NCBI RefSeq assembly: GCF_039537005.1
Contig: NZ_BAAAZR010000010.1
Location: forward strand, 124,001 to 188,000
DNA length: 64,000 nt
Source of the DNA: Sphaerisporangium flaviroseum
Lineage (GTDB): Bacteria > Actinomycetota > Actinomycetes > Streptosporangiales > Streptosporangiaceae
Reading direction: 5' to 3'
Within the stretch, counting starts at the first letter, position 1, and each line of letters begins with the position of its first letter. Both the position numbers and the translations under genes were made by a program. Shown here piece after piece: positions 41,571 through 50,737 of this stretch. The notes under the pieces were generated by a model, which made no database searches, was not told the DNA's origin, and was given only the letters and a program-made list of their open reading frames with translations.

Positions 41571-43307
41571 TCAGCCGGTGCGGTGGACGGTGAAATCGTC
41601 GAAGGACACGGTGATGTCACCGCTTCCCGCGTCCGGCACCTGGGCGATCAGACCGACCTGGCTCTGCGGGCTGTCGGGCAGCGTCCGGTCGTCGGTGACG
41701 TCGATCGTCTGGGTTCCGTCGATCCACAGCGTGAGGCGGGTCCGGGCGCCGACCTGACGGCACGCGGCCTGGAGGCGCACCTTCCGCCCGGCGCTTGCCG
41801 GATCGACCTGTGCGCGAGGTCCAACGTCGAGACGGGTGCCCTGGGCGTTCCTGACGACCCGGGCGACACCGTCAAGGCCGAGCAGGAAGACATACCCGTT
41901 GGGGGTGTTCTCGTCCCAGCGGCACAACAGACCGAAGGAGCCCGGCCCCGTCGAGCCTTCCCGTACCTCGGCCGTCGCCCCGATCAGCACGTTGCGCTCG
42001 ACCGCCGACGGCGAGCTTGGTTCCTTGGCCGGCACCGGCGACAGGGCCGGACCGCTCGGGTCGGCGGCGTCGGCGTGGATGGAGTAGACACCTCGATCGA
42101 TCTCGTACCCGCGGGTGACGCGATCGTCTCCTTGGCTGTCGGGGTTGAACGTGTAGCCGTCCCAGTTGCCCTGTTCGCTGAAGTCGTCGCTGTACAGCGG
42201 CGTCCCGTCCACGGGCGGGGACTCGCGCGAGGTGAACTGCAGCACGAGGATCACGGTGGCGGCGAGCCCGGCCAGGCCGGTGCCCAGTCCGAGGATCCAC
42301 CGCCGTGATACGGACCTGTTCCGGCGAACCGGACCCGGCACGCCGCCACGAACGATGTCCTGCTCGACGGGGACGGTGGGCGGCACGGCGTCGGATCGCG
42401 TCTCTCCCACCGTGTCGAGGGCCGGTCGGGCGGTCACCGGCGGCGAGACGTCCGCGACGGGACTGGTGTCCGCCCAGGTTTCGGCCGGGCGGCCGGTGTC
42501 CGGCGCGTCGTGCCCGGTGAGGTGGCGCAGCAGGCCGGCGGCGGTGGGCCGCGCGCCGGGATCCTTGTCCAGGCAGGCCGCCAGCGGCGGGCGCAGCTCA
42601 TCGGGCACGCCGGACAGGTCGGGATCGGCCGTCGAGATCGCGTGCAGCAGCGCGGGGAGCGTCTCGGCGGGGAAGGCCAGGCGCCCGGTGGCGGCGAACA
42701 CCATCGTGCAGGCCCAGCTGAACATGTCGGACGCGGTGCCGGGGGGTTGCCCGGCGAACTGCTCGGGGGCGATGTAGGCGGGGGTCCCCACCAGCCCGGT
42801 CCCGGTGGTGGCGTGGTCGAGAGCGCGGGCGATGCCGAAGTCGATGACCACCGGGCCCTCGGGACCGAGGATCACGTTGCTGGGCTTGAAGTCGCGGTGC
42901 ACGACCCCCGCGCGGTGGATCGCCGCCAGAGCCGTCAGCGTGGCGACCGCCAGGCGTTGCAACCCGCTGCCGGTTCGGGGACCGTCGGTCGCCACCGCCT
43001 CGGCCAGGGAGACGCCGGGGATGCGCTCGCTGACGACATAGGGGCGCCCATCGAAGGTCCCCACGTCCAGCACCCGGGCCGTGCAGAAGGGGGCGACCCG
43101 CCGGGCGGTGTCCGCCTCGCGCATGAACCGCTGGCGGCTTTTCGCGTCCACCGCGGCCCTGGCGTGCAACACCTTGATCGCGACGTGGACGCCCGAGGCC
43201 GCCTGGCCGAGGTAGACCACGCCCTGGCCTCCCTCACCGAGCACGCCGCTCAGCCGGTAGTCGCCTATCTGCTCAGGCTCTCCCGGATCCAGGGAACGGG
43301 GGCGCAC
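41571..43307 (-). CDS. Transmembrane Ser/Thr protein kinase with extracellular domain
   Basis: 578 residues. Kinase domain ~16-270: glycine loop GEGGQGVVYLG, Lys45, catalytic HRDFKPSN with Asp139 (Phe replaces the usual Leu), DFG at 156-158, APEQ. A Pro/Thr-rich juxtamembrane linker leads to one membrane helix (~336-358, WILGLGTGLAGLAATVILVL). The ~220-residue external domain (DDFSEQGNWDG ... GLLCRWDENTPNGYVFLLGL ... DDFTVH) is a jelly-roll/LamG-like fold seen on other actinobacterial kinases and presumably senses a ligand. The substrates are unknown. It is convergent with the LAL gene and stands alone. Confidence 0.9.
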   Translation of the reverse strand: MRPRSLDPGEPEQIGDYRLSGVLGEGGQGVVYLGQAASGVHVAIKVLHARAAVDAKSRQRFMREADTARRVAPFCTARVLDVGTFDGRPYVVSERIPGVSLAEAVATDGPRTGSGLQRLAVATLTALAAIHRAGVVHRDFKPSNVILGPEGPVVIDFGIARALDHATTGTGLVGTPAYIAPEQFAGQPPGTASDMFSWACTMVFAATGRLAFPAETLPALLHAISTADPDLSGVPDELRPPLAACLDKDPGARPTAAGLLRHLTGHDAPDTGRPAETWADTSPVADVSPPVTARPALDTVGETRSDAVPPTVPVEQDIVRGGVPGPVRRNRSVSRRWILGLGTGLAGLAATVILVLQFTSRESPPVDGTPLYSDDFSEQGNWDGYTFNPDSQGDDRVTRGYEIDRGVYSIHADAADPSGPALSPVPAKEPSSPSAVERNVLIGATAEVREGSTGPGSFGLLCRWDENTPNGYVFLLGLDGVARVVRNAQGTRLDVGPRAQVDPASAGRKVRLQAACRQVGARTRLTLWIDGTQTIDVTDDRTLPDSPQSQVGLIAQVPDAGSGDITVSFDDFTVHRTG

Positions 43308-43513
43308 GGCCCACCTCTTCGTCGGCTCGTGAAACGGGTGTGAAGGGCCTCACGATAGAGCGTGCCAGGCGGACGGGAAAGTGCCGTACGCGACCCGTCC
43401 ATCGGCGCATCGTCGCCACTCCCGCCCACAGGCCGGTCACGGTGCCAGGCGGCGGTCCGGCCGTGCTCCCATCATGCTCGGGACACGGCCCGGACACTGC
43501 CGCGCTCCCGGCT

Positions 43514-44377
43514 TCACCGGCTGCCGTGTAAGGCCCCTTCACGACTCCTGAAAAACGATGCCTCGCCCCCTGATGGCGTCCAATAGGCGGATGGGAAACG
43601 GCTCCTGAGCATCGCGTCGACGTCGGCGACCTCCTCCTCGACCTCCTGCCGGATCGAACGGGACCACCCGCTGGGATCCCACGTCCGGATGGGGCGCACG
43701 GCGACGGCGCCGTCACCGCTCCGGCGCCCGATCACGGGCCGCGCGTGGCGGGGGTCGGTGGCATGGCTGATCGCCAGCATCCCCAGATCCATCGTGTCCG
43801 CCATGACGCCCCGGGCCCGCAGGGCGTTCTTCAGCGTGCCGATCGTGCCGGCCGGTTCACGGCACAACGCCTCGTAGCCGACGGGGATCGTGCGATCCAT
43901 CGGAAGGTCGAGGGCATGCTGGTAGACGTTGCGCCACACCGCCGCCCGTTCCCGCCAGTTCCGGCCGGCCCAGGAGTGCTTGGAGACATCGGAACGCGCG
44001 AGGCTCTGGACGACACCGCCGTAGTGCCGCAGCATCAGCACGAAAACGGCGTCGGGGAGTTGCCTGGCCAGCTCGTGAGCGACCAGCAGGTTCCACGGCG
44101 TGGAATCGACGTAGCACGACGCGTTCCCCGCCAGGGCGACGGACTGCGCGAAGACCTCCGAGTGCTCGCGGAGGGATGACAGATAGTCCGCGAGATAGGG
44201 GGTCGGCATCGTGCCGAGCTCTTCGTGCGCGACCGCGTGACTCAGATAGAACCCCCCGTACTCCCCGAGATCGGCGACATTGGAACATGACCCGATCAAG
44301 GCCCCCATGAGCGTCGTCCCCGAGCGTGGCGAGCCAAGGACGAACACGGCGAACGGGCTGGAAATGGACTTGGACAC
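43514..44377 (-). CDS. Sulfotransferase
   Basis: 287 residues from a GTG at 44377, GAGGAG seven bases upstream. The PAPS-binding 5' loop is GSPRSGTTL (15-23) and the 3'-phosphate loop is SLARSDVSKHSWAGRNW (~125-141). This is the sulfotransferase family 1/3 fold, transferring sulfate from PAPS to a hydroxyl or amine of a small molecule or glycan in the cytoplasm. It is encoded 129 bases downstream of the heterodimeric exporter on the same strand, so sulfation and export of the same product are conceivable. The acceptor cannot be predicted. Confidence 0.85.
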   Translation of the reverse strand: MSKSISSPFAVFVLGSPRSGTTLMGALIGSCSNVADLGEYGGFYLSHAVAHEELGTMPTPYLADYLSSLREHSEVFAQSVALAGNASCYVDSTPWNLLVAHELARQLPDAVFVLMLRHYGGVVQSLARSDVSKHSWAGRNWRERAAVWRNVYQHALDLPMDRTIPVGYEALCREPAGTIGTLKNALRARGVMADTMDLGMLAISHATDPRHARPVIGRRSGDGAVAVRPIRTWDPSGWSRSIRQEVEEEVADVDAMLRSRFPSAYWTPSGGEASFFRSREGALHGSR

Positions 44378-44505
44378 TCAATCTCCTCGCTTGAACTGGG
44401 TACACCCCGCGCCCCGGTGGCGACCGGCGCGCACCGGGCCGGTACGCGCCTCACCACTCAGGGCGTGACGCCGGGTTCCATCGCGTTCCACGCAACCGAG
44501 CGGGC

Positions 44506-46326
44506 TCAGGCGAGGCTGTCCAGCCAGGCCCGGTGCAGACCGGCGAAACGGCCGGCCTGGGCGATGAGCTCCTCGGGTGTGCCGTCTTCCACGAGCCGGC
44601 CGTCCTGCACGACCAGTACCCGTTCGGCGATCTCCACCGTGGACAGGCGGTGCGCGATGATCACGGTGGTCCGGTCGGCCAGGATCGTGCGCAGCGCCCG
44701 TTGGACGAGCCGTTCGCCGGGCACGTCCAGGCTGGAGGTGGCCTCGTCCAGGATCAGTACGGCGGGATCGGCGAGGAACGCCCTGGCGAAGGCCAGAAGC
44801 TGGCGCCGGCCGGCCGACATGCGGCCGCCGCGCTGTCCGACCCGGGTGTCGTAGCCGTCGGGCAGCGCGGAGATGAACGCGTGCGCGCCGACGGCCGTCG
44901 CCGCGGCCACGACCTGCTCCATCGGCGCGCCTGGCCGGCCGAACCGGATGTTGTCCGCGACCGTGCCGCCGAACAGGAAGTTCTCCTGGGTGACCATGAC
45001 GACCGCGCGGCGCAGCGCGTCCTCGCCGAGGTCGCGCAGGTCCACGCCGTCCAGCAGGACCCGCCCGGCACACGGGTCGTGGAAGCGGGCGATGAGCTTG
45101 GCCAGGGTCGTCTTGCCGGCACCCGACGCGCCGACCAACGCCACGGTCTGGCCCGCGGGGATCGTGAGATCCAGGCGGGGCAGGACCGGCACCCCCTCGG
45201 CGTAGGAGAACTCCACGGCGTCGAACCGCAGTCGCCCGCGTGCCGCGGCCGGCGTGATCGGCTGGGCCGGCTCGGCCACGTCGGGGACCTCGTCCAGGAC
45301 GCCCGATAGCTTCTCCAGCGCCGCCCCCGCCGACTGCAGGGTGTTGTAGAACTGGCTGATCTCCTGCATCGGCTCGTAGAACCGGCGAAGGTAGAGCAGG
45401 AAGGCGGCCAGCACCCCGACGGTGACCAGGTCACGCGTGGCCAGCAGGCCGCCGTAGAGCAGCACCACCGCGATCGTGACGTTGCCGATCAGCTTGATGC
45501 CCGGCATGAAGATCGCGACGAGCTGGAAGCTGCGCGCGTTGGCGTCGCGGTAGTCGGCGTTGAGCCCGGCGAAGATCTCCTGGTTGCGCTCCTGCCTGCG
45601 GAAGGCCTGGACCGCGCGGATCCCGGTCATCGACTCCACGAAGTGAACGATCATCAACGCCACGGTCTCGCGGGTCCTGCGGTAGGCCAGGGTCGACTCG
45701 CGCCGGAACCACCGGGTGAGCAGCCACAGGAACGGCAGCGGCACCAGCGCCACCAGGCCGAGCCGCACGTCCAGTATCAGCAGCAGCACGGCCGTGCCGA
45801 ACACGGTCAGCACCGCGTTGACGATGCCGTCCAGGCCGGCCTGCAGCAGTTCGGAGATGGCCTCGACATCGGAGGTGAGCCGGGAGATGACCCGCCCGGA
45901 GGTGTAGTCCTGGTGGAAGGAGAGCGACAGCCGCTGGAAGTGGCCGAAGACCCTGCGGCGCAGGTCGAGCAGGATGTCCTGGCCGATCCTGCCGGACAGG
46001 CGCAGGAACGCCTGCCGGGTGTAAGCCTGCACCAGCACGGCCGCGATGATCGCGCCCACCACGCTCAGCAGCGTTCCCGTCCCCTCGTGGCGCAGGATGG
46101 GCGGGATGCCGCTGTCGATGCCGGCCTTCACCAGGTAGGGGATGACGAGCCCGGCGCCGTTGGAGACGATGATGACCGCGACCAGCGTGGCGATGCCCCG
46201 GCGGTGCGGCCGCAGCAGGTCGGCGAGCAGCCGCCGCGAGCGTGCCCTCAGCAGGGACGACACCTTCTCCGCCGGGGCATCCCGGTACTCCGCGGCGACG
46301 CCCCGCCAGGCCTTCGCCTCGGTCAC
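44506..46326 (-). CDS. ABC exporter half-transporter, subunit B
   Basis: 606 residues from a GTG overlapping the partner's stop (GTGA). About six membrane helices (residues 30-330) precede the ATPase: Walker A GASGAGKTTLAKL, Q-loop in VMVTQENFLFGG, degenerate signature MSAGRRQLL, canonical Walker B LILDEATSSLD with catalytic Glu, and IIAHRLSTV. The altered signature pairs with the altered Walker B of the partner, forming one degenerate and one consensus ATP site, as in heterodimeric multidrug or peptide exporters (LmrCD/TM287-288 type). The substrate is unknown. Confidence 0.9.
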   Translation of the reverse strand: MTEAKAWRGVAAEYRDAPAEKVSSLLRARSRRLLADLLRPHRRGIATLVAVIIVSNGAGLVIPYLVKAGIDSGIPPILRHEGTGTLLSVVGAIIAAVLVQAYTRQAFLRLSGRIGQDILLDLRRRVFGHFQRLSLSFHQDYTSGRVISRLTSDVEAISELLQAGLDGIVNAVLTVFGTAVLLLILDVRLGLVALVPLPFLWLLTRWFRRESTLAYRRTRETVALMIVHFVESMTGIRAVQAFRRQERNQEIFAGLNADYRDANARSFQLVAIFMPGIKLIGNVTIAVVLLYGGLLATRDLVTVGVLAAFLLYLRRFYEPMQEISQFYNTLQSAGAALEKLSGVLDEVPDVAEPAQPITPAAARGRLRFDAVEFSYAEGVPVLPRLDLTIPAGQTVALVGASGAGKTTLAKLIARFHDPCAGRVLLDGVDLRDLGEDALRRAVVMVTQENFLFGGTVADNIRFGRPGAPMEQVVAAATAVGAHAFISALPDGYDTRVGQRGGRMSAGRRQLLAFARAFLADPAVLILDEATSSLDVPGERLVQRALRTILADRTTVIIAHRLSTVEIAERVLVVQDGRLVEDGTPEELIAQAGRFAGLHRAWLDSLA

Positions 46327-48176
46327 CGCGGCACCCGGTCGAGGTCGTCGATGTCCATGGACAGCAGCTCGCGGTACTCGGGCACCTCGGCGAGCAGTTC
46401 CCGGTGGGTGCCGACATGGGTGATCGTGCCGTCGCGCAGCAGCGCCACCTTGTCCGCCAGCAGGACGGTGGAGGCACGGTGCGCCACCACGATGCCGGTG
46501 GTGCCGGCCAGCACGCGCCGCAGTGCCTGCTCCACCAGGGCCTCGGTGTCCACGTCCAGCGCCGAGAGCGTGTCGTCGAGCACGAGGATCTTCGGCCCGC
46601 CCAGCATCGCGCGAGCCAGCGCGAGGCGCTGACGCTGCCCTCCGGAAAGGGACATGCCCTGCTCGCCGATGCGGGTGTCCAGCCCCCAGGGCAGGTCGTA
46701 GGCGAAGGTGGCCTGCGCGGCCTCCAGAGCCGCGCGGACCTCCTCCTCGCCCGCGCCGGGGTGCCCCAGGGTGACGTTCTCCCGGACGCTCATCGAGAAC
46801 AGCGTCGCGTCCTCGAAGGCGGTCGCCACCACCGCGCGGAGCGAGGGCAGCGTGAGGTCGCGCACGTCCTGGCCGTCTATCGTGACCCGGCCGCCGGTGA
46901 CGTCGCGCAGCCGGGGCGCCAGCGCGGTCAGCGTCGTCTTGCCCGAGCCCGTGGCGCCCACGACGGCGACGGTCTCGCCCGGTCGCACGTCGAGCCACAG
47001 GTCCCGCAGCACCGGCTCGGCGGCTCCGGGGAAGCGGACCTCGACACCCTCGAACCGCAGGTGTCCCCGCGGCCGTTCCAGCACGGTCGTGCCGCTCACG
47101 ATCGAAGGCGGGGTGTCCAGCACCTCCATCACCCGATCGGCCGAGGTCATCGCCTCCTGGACCATCGCGAGGAGGTACCCCAGGGACGCGACCGGCCAGA
47201 CAAGCTGGAGCGCCAGCGTGGTCAAGGCCACCAGCGTGCCCAGCGTCAGCACGCCCGTGCCCACGGCCGACGCGCCGAGCAGCAGTACCAGCGCGAGCGT
47301 GAGGTTGGGGATCATCTCCAGGAGCATGGAGAACCGCGCCGACAGCCGCACCTTCGCCATCGAGCTGCCGTGCACCTTCCTGGCCATCTCGTCGTAGCCC
47401 GCGTAGACGTGCGCGCGGCGGCCGAACGCCTTGATCGTCCGGATGCCGATCGCCGACTCCTCCACCAGCGTGGCCAGGTCGCCCTGCTGGTCCTGGACCC
47501 GGCGGGAGGCGACCAGGTGACGACGCTCGAACCGCAGCGACAGCCAGATGATCGGCACGATCGAGACGGTGACCAGCAGCCCCAGCGGCCAGTACGTGCC
47601 GAGCAGCACGGCCGTCACGACCACCACCTGCAGAACGCTGGTGACCAGGGAGAGCAGGCCGAAGCCGAAGAACCTGCGGATCGTCGACAGATCGGTGGTG
47701 GTCCGCGACAGCAACTGTCCCGACTGCCATTCGTCGTGGAAGCGCAGCGGCAGGCGCTGCAGGTGCCGGTACATGTCGTCACGGATCGCGGTCTCCAGCC
47801 CGAGGACGGAGACGGTCTGCGTCCAGCGGCGCAAGAAGAGCAGGAAGGCCTCCGCCACGCCGAGCGCGAGCGCGAGCAGGCCCAGCGGGATCAGCGCGGC
47901 CAGGTCATGCCGGGCGACCGGCCCGTCGACGACCTCCTTGCCGATCAGGGGGATCACGATGGCGGCGCCGGTGCCGAGCAACGCGGCCAGCCAGATGACG
48001 ATCAGATGGATCACGTAGGGCCGGAGATAGGACTTCAGCCGCCAGAGCGCGGCCGCGGCCGAGAACGCGGGGAGGCGCGGTCGCCGGGGATGTCGGCCGC
48101 CGTGCTCCGCCGTGCCGCGATCCAGGCCTCGCGGCACGCCACCACCCTGCGACGTCGAAATCGTCTCGGTCAACAT
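46323..48176 (-). CDS. ABC exporter half-transporter, subunit A
   Basis: 617 residues, GGAG five bases before the ATG. An Arg/Gly/Pro-rich N-terminal tail of ~35 residues precedes six helices (50-335). ATPase motifs: GATGSGKTTLTAL, LSGGQRQRLALARAM (consensus signature), Walker B LVLDDTLSALD with Asp in place of the catalytic Glu, and IVVAHRAST. It forms a heterodimer with the overlapping downstream subunit; the Asp marks its own nucleotide site as the degenerate one. It is the first gene of the exporter pair. Confidence 0.9.
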   Translation of the reverse strand: MLTETISTSQGGGVPRGLDRGTAEHGGRHPRRPRLPAFSAAAALWRLKSYLRPYVIHLIVIWLAALLGTGAAIVIPLIGKEVVDGPVARHDLAALIPLGLLALALGVAEAFLLFLRRWTQTVSVLGLETAIRDDMYRHLQRLPLRFHDEWQSGQLLSRTTTDLSTIRRFFGFGLLSLVTSVLQVVVVTAVLLGTYWPLGLLVTVSIVPIIWLSLRFERRHLVASRRVQDQQGDLATLVEESAIGIRTIKAFGRRAHVYAGYDEMARKVHGSSMAKVRLSARFSMLLEMIPNLTLALVLLLGASAVGTGVLTLGTLVALTTLALQLVWPVASLGYLLAMVQEAMTSADRVMEVLDTPPSIVSGTTVLERPRGHLRFEGVEVRFPGAAEPVLRDLWLDVRPGETVAVVGATGSGKTTLTALAPRLRDVTGGRVTIDGQDVRDLTLPSLRAVVATAFEDATLFSMSVRENVTLGHPGAGEEEVRAALEAAQATFAYDLPWGLDTRIGEQGMSLSGGQRQRLALARAMLGGPKILVLDDTLSALDVDTEALVEQALRRVLAGTTGIVVAHRASTVLLADKVALLRDGTITHVGTHRELLAEVPEYRELLSMDIDDLDRVPR

Positions 48177-48232
48177 CCAGCTCCATGCCCTGATACCCGT
48201 TGGCCCCAGGAGGAGGCGTGACGATCCGTTCC

Positions 48233-48287
48233 ATCACGTTCCGCGGCTCACCTGCCGGAGATCACGTTCCGCGGCTCACCTGCCGGA
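48233..48287. repeat. 28-bp tandem duplication at the end of the XRE gene
   Basis: A 27-base unit beginning ATCACGTTCCGCGGCTCACC (48233-48259) is repeated at 48261-48287 with a period of 28. The second copy includes the XRE-cupin stop codon and last codons; the first lies just beyond it. It is a recent short duplication and appears neutral. Confidence 0.8.
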
Positions 48288-48869
48288 CGGGCGAGCGCGA
48301 ACGTGCAGGCGCTCACCTTGGGGCCCGAAGAGGCTGAGGACCTCCGCCGGCTGGGGGGCGGGGTTGCCGAACCAGTGCGGGACATTGGTGTCGAACTCCG
48401 CCACCTCTCCCGCCGTGAGGATCAGGTCATGCTCGCCGAGCAGGAGGCGCAGCCGCCCGGACATGACGTAGAGCCACTCGTAGCCCTCGTGGACCTTCCG
48501 TTCCGGCTCGCATGCCGGCCAGTGCGCCGGGAGGATCAGCTTGTAGGCCTGGAGCCCGCCGGGCCGGCGGGTCAGGGGGACGAACGTCGCGCCGTTACGG
48601 CTGATCGGGCGGGGGTGGATGCGCGGGTCGCCGGTCGCGGGCGCGTCGACGAGCTCGTCCAGCGGGACCTGGTGGGCCCGGGCCAGCGGGAGCAGGAGTT
48701 CCAGGGTGGGCCGGCGCTGACCGGACTCCAGGCGGGACAGGGTGCTGACCGAGATCCCGGTGTTCTTGGAGAGCTGGGCCAGCGTGGCTCCGCTCTGCCG
48801 GCGCAGGGCCCGCAGCCGCGGGCCCACGGCCTGGAGGACATCGTCGAAGGCAGGAGCGTTGTCGGTCAC
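48276..48869 (-). CDS. XRE-cupin transcriptional regulator
   Basis: About 197 residues from a GTG at 48869 (a start 24 bases earlier is possible). The N-terminal helix-turn-helix has TLAQLSKNTGISVSTLSRLE and SGQRRPTLELLLPLARAHQV. The C-terminal cupin (~115-190) has HEGYEWLYVMSGRLRLLLGE and the late PHWFGN. This XRE-cupin type is commonly found divergent from a small methyltransferase gene, as here, and probably represses that gene until a ligand binds. An inverted repeat just upstream may be its operator. Confidence 0.88.
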   Translation of the reverse strand: MTDNAPAFDDVLQAVGPRLRALRRQSGATLAQLSKNTGISVSTLSRLESGQRRPTLELLLPLARAHQVPLDELVDAPATGDPRIHPRPISRNGATFVPLTRRPGGLQAYKLILPAHWPACEPERKVHEGYEWLYVMSGRLRLLLGEHDLILTAGEVAEFDTNVPHWFGNPAPQPAEVLSLFGPQGERLHVRARPSGR

Positions 48870-48878
48870 GCCCACAAT

Positions 48879-48893
48879 TTGCCACCTCGGCAA
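48879..48893. promoter_or_regulatory. Inverted repeat upstream of XRE-cupin gene
   Basis: TTGCC-ACCTC-GGCAA, a perfect 5-bp inverted repeat 10 bases before the XRE start codon and 157 bases from the methyltransferase. It is a candidate autoregulatory operator; the short arms make this uncertain. Confidence 0.3.
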
Positions 48894-49049
48894 CGCCGCT
48901 TGTCAAATCCGGCACTCAGGATGGACAGTTCTCCACGAGCCGTTTTCCGCTCGGGCCGAGCGGGAGAACTCCGAGCGGGTGCTCAGCGGCCGCCGCCACG
49001 GCCTGTAAGACCGCCACTCACCTCATCACCACGCTGGTAAGGAGCACGA

Positions 49050-49679
49050 ATGGACCTGTTCGACGAGGTTTTCTGGGAGGAGCGCTACCGCTCCAACGCG
49101 GCGGTCTGGAGCGGGCGTCCCAACCCCCAGCTCGTGGCCGAGGCTTCCGATCTGGCCGCGGGCGCGGCGCTCGACGTCGGCAGCGGCGAAGGGGCCGACG
49201 CCCTCTGGCTGGCCTCACAGGGCTGGCAGGTCACGGCGGTGGACTTCTCCACCACCGCCCTGCGGCGGGGCGCGGAACACGCCGGCTCCCTCGGCGCCGA
49301 CGTGGCCGGGCGCATCCACTGGGTGCACGCCGACCTGACCACCTGGGCACCCCCGGAACGGCACTTCGACCTGGTCTCCGCCCAGTTCATGCACCTGGCG
49401 GAGGCCCCGCGCCAGGCGCTGTTCGCCCGGCTGGCCACCGCCGTCGCCCCCGGCGGGACCCTGCTCATCGTCGGCCACCACCCCTCCGACCGCCACACGA
49501 CGATGTCCCGCCCGTCGATGTCGGACATGTTATTCACCGCGGAGCAGGTCGGGGACTCCCTCGACCCCGCACAGTGGGACGTCCTGGTCGCCGACACCCG
49601 GCCACGTGCCGTCAACGACCCCGAGGGCCGGGAGATCACCATCCACGACGCCGTGCTCCGGGCCCGCAAGCGCCCCTGA
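49050..49679 (+). CDS. Class I SAM-dependent methyltransferase
   Basis: 209 residues, AAGGAG seven bases before the ATG. It starts MDLFDEVFWEERYRSNAAVW SGRPNP, typical of this family; motif I is ALDVGSGEGADALWLA (~40-55), followed by VTAVDFSTTALRRGAE. It should methylate a small molecule; similar proteins are annotated tellurite- or thiopurine-methyltransferase-like. It is divergent from the XRE-cupin regulator. The substrate is unknown; the linkage suggests inducible detoxification. Confidence 0.88.
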   Translation: MDLFDEVFWEERYRSNAAVWSGRPNPQLVAEASDLAAGAALDVGSGEGADALWLASQGWQVTAVDFSTTALRRGAEHAGSLGADVAGRIHWVHADLTTWAPPERHFDLVSAQFMHLAEAPRQALFARLATAVAPGGTLLIVGHHPSDRHTTMSRPSMSDMLFTAEQVGDSLDPAQWDVLVADTRPRAVNDPEGREITIHDAVLRARKRP

Positions 49680-49905
49680 CGCGGGTGCGGCGACCGGAAA
49701 GGTCGGTCAATGTACGATGTGAACCGCTCGGAGAACCCGCACTTTCTTTGTGGTTCATCGTTACTCATCGATGCCACAGGCGATTCAGGCGTGCCGTTTC
49801 GTCCTGATCACCGAAGCGTCGCCGGTGAGTGGCCGAATCCGGAACGGTGGCCATTGGCATCCTGCACGTCTTCCGCGGAGAACGATCGTCTTGAAGGGTG
49901 AGCCG

Positions 49906-50727
49906 GTGACCTCTACGCTCGACGATCACGGTTCGCCACCGGAGAAGTCCTTCGTGAGGCGCCTGCTGACGGTCCCCGGCCTGGTCGTGACGACCGCGTT
50001 GACGACCGCTGTCTCCTGGGGGGCGACCACGTTGCTGACCCGGCTCGGTGGCGAGGTCCGGCCTGAGGACGCCATCGCGTTCTCGCTGGAGACCGAACCC
50101 GGCCGCATGAGCGGCGTCGGCGGCGCGGGCCAGTTCATGGTCATTCCCGCGACGGCCCGCACGACCGGCGCTCCCGGGCCGGGCTGTGACGACTTCCATA
50201 CTTGGGCCGTCCGGAACGGCGGGGTCGACGGCGATCGCACCGTCATCCGCGTATTCGCGCAGGGCACGTCGGATAAGGCGGTCGCCATAACAGGCCTCAC
50301 CATTCGTGTGCTGGAGAAGAGATCTCCGAGCCGGGGGATCCCGGTCTCCTGCCCCACTGCCGGAGATCTCCATTTCCGGGCGTTCTCCGTCGACCTGGAC
50401 GCCTCCCCGCCCAAGCTGAGCGATGAGTCGAATTCGGGAGCGCCGTTCGCGTTCACCCTGGCGAAGGGGGAGACCGAGGCGTTCACCCTCACGGTGCGGG
50501 GCCGGAAGGCCGCCTACCGGTGGCGGCCGGTCGTCGACGTCGTCGTCGAGGGGGAGCGGAGAACGCTGGCGCTGGGGCCGCCCAACGGTTTCACCACGAC
50601 GGCGGTCCTGGGGAAACGGCATTGGGAGTGGAACTTCCAGGACGCCTGGCAGCTCCAGCCGGCCGGCGGCAGCATGCCGCGCGTGCGTGAGGTCCCCGCC
50701 GGTTCGGCGCTGCCGCGCCCTTCTTGA
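49906..50727 (+). CDS. Membrane-anchored extracytoplasmic protein, unknown function
   Basis: 273 residues from a GTG at 49906 (AAGGGTGA upstream). A short cytoplasmic segment (FVRRLL) leads into one membrane helix (~22-45, GLVVTTALTTAVSWGATTLL), then a beta-rich domain. The domain shares a pattern with the protein at 14990-15820 (QG-TS-K-VAI, VDLD, F...E.F, W...VD...EGE). No enzymatic motif is seen. A secreted WD40-like protein gene follows 10 bases later, so the two may form a unit at the cell surface. Confidence 0.65.
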   Translation: MTSTLDDHGSPPEKSFVRRLLTVPGLVVTTALTTAVSWGATTLLTRLGGEVRPEDAIAFSLETEPGRMSGVGGAGQFMVIPATARTTGAPGPGCDDFHTWAVRNGGVDGDRTVIRVFAQGTSDKAVAITGLTIRVLEKRSPSRGIPVSCPTAGDLHFRAFSVDLDASPPKLSDESNSGAPFAFTLAKGETEAFTLTVRGRKAAYRWRPVVDVVVEGERRTLALGPPNGFTTTAVLGKRHWEWNFQDAWQLQPAGGSMPRVREVPAGSALPRPS

Positions 50728-50737
50728 AGGTGTCCAG

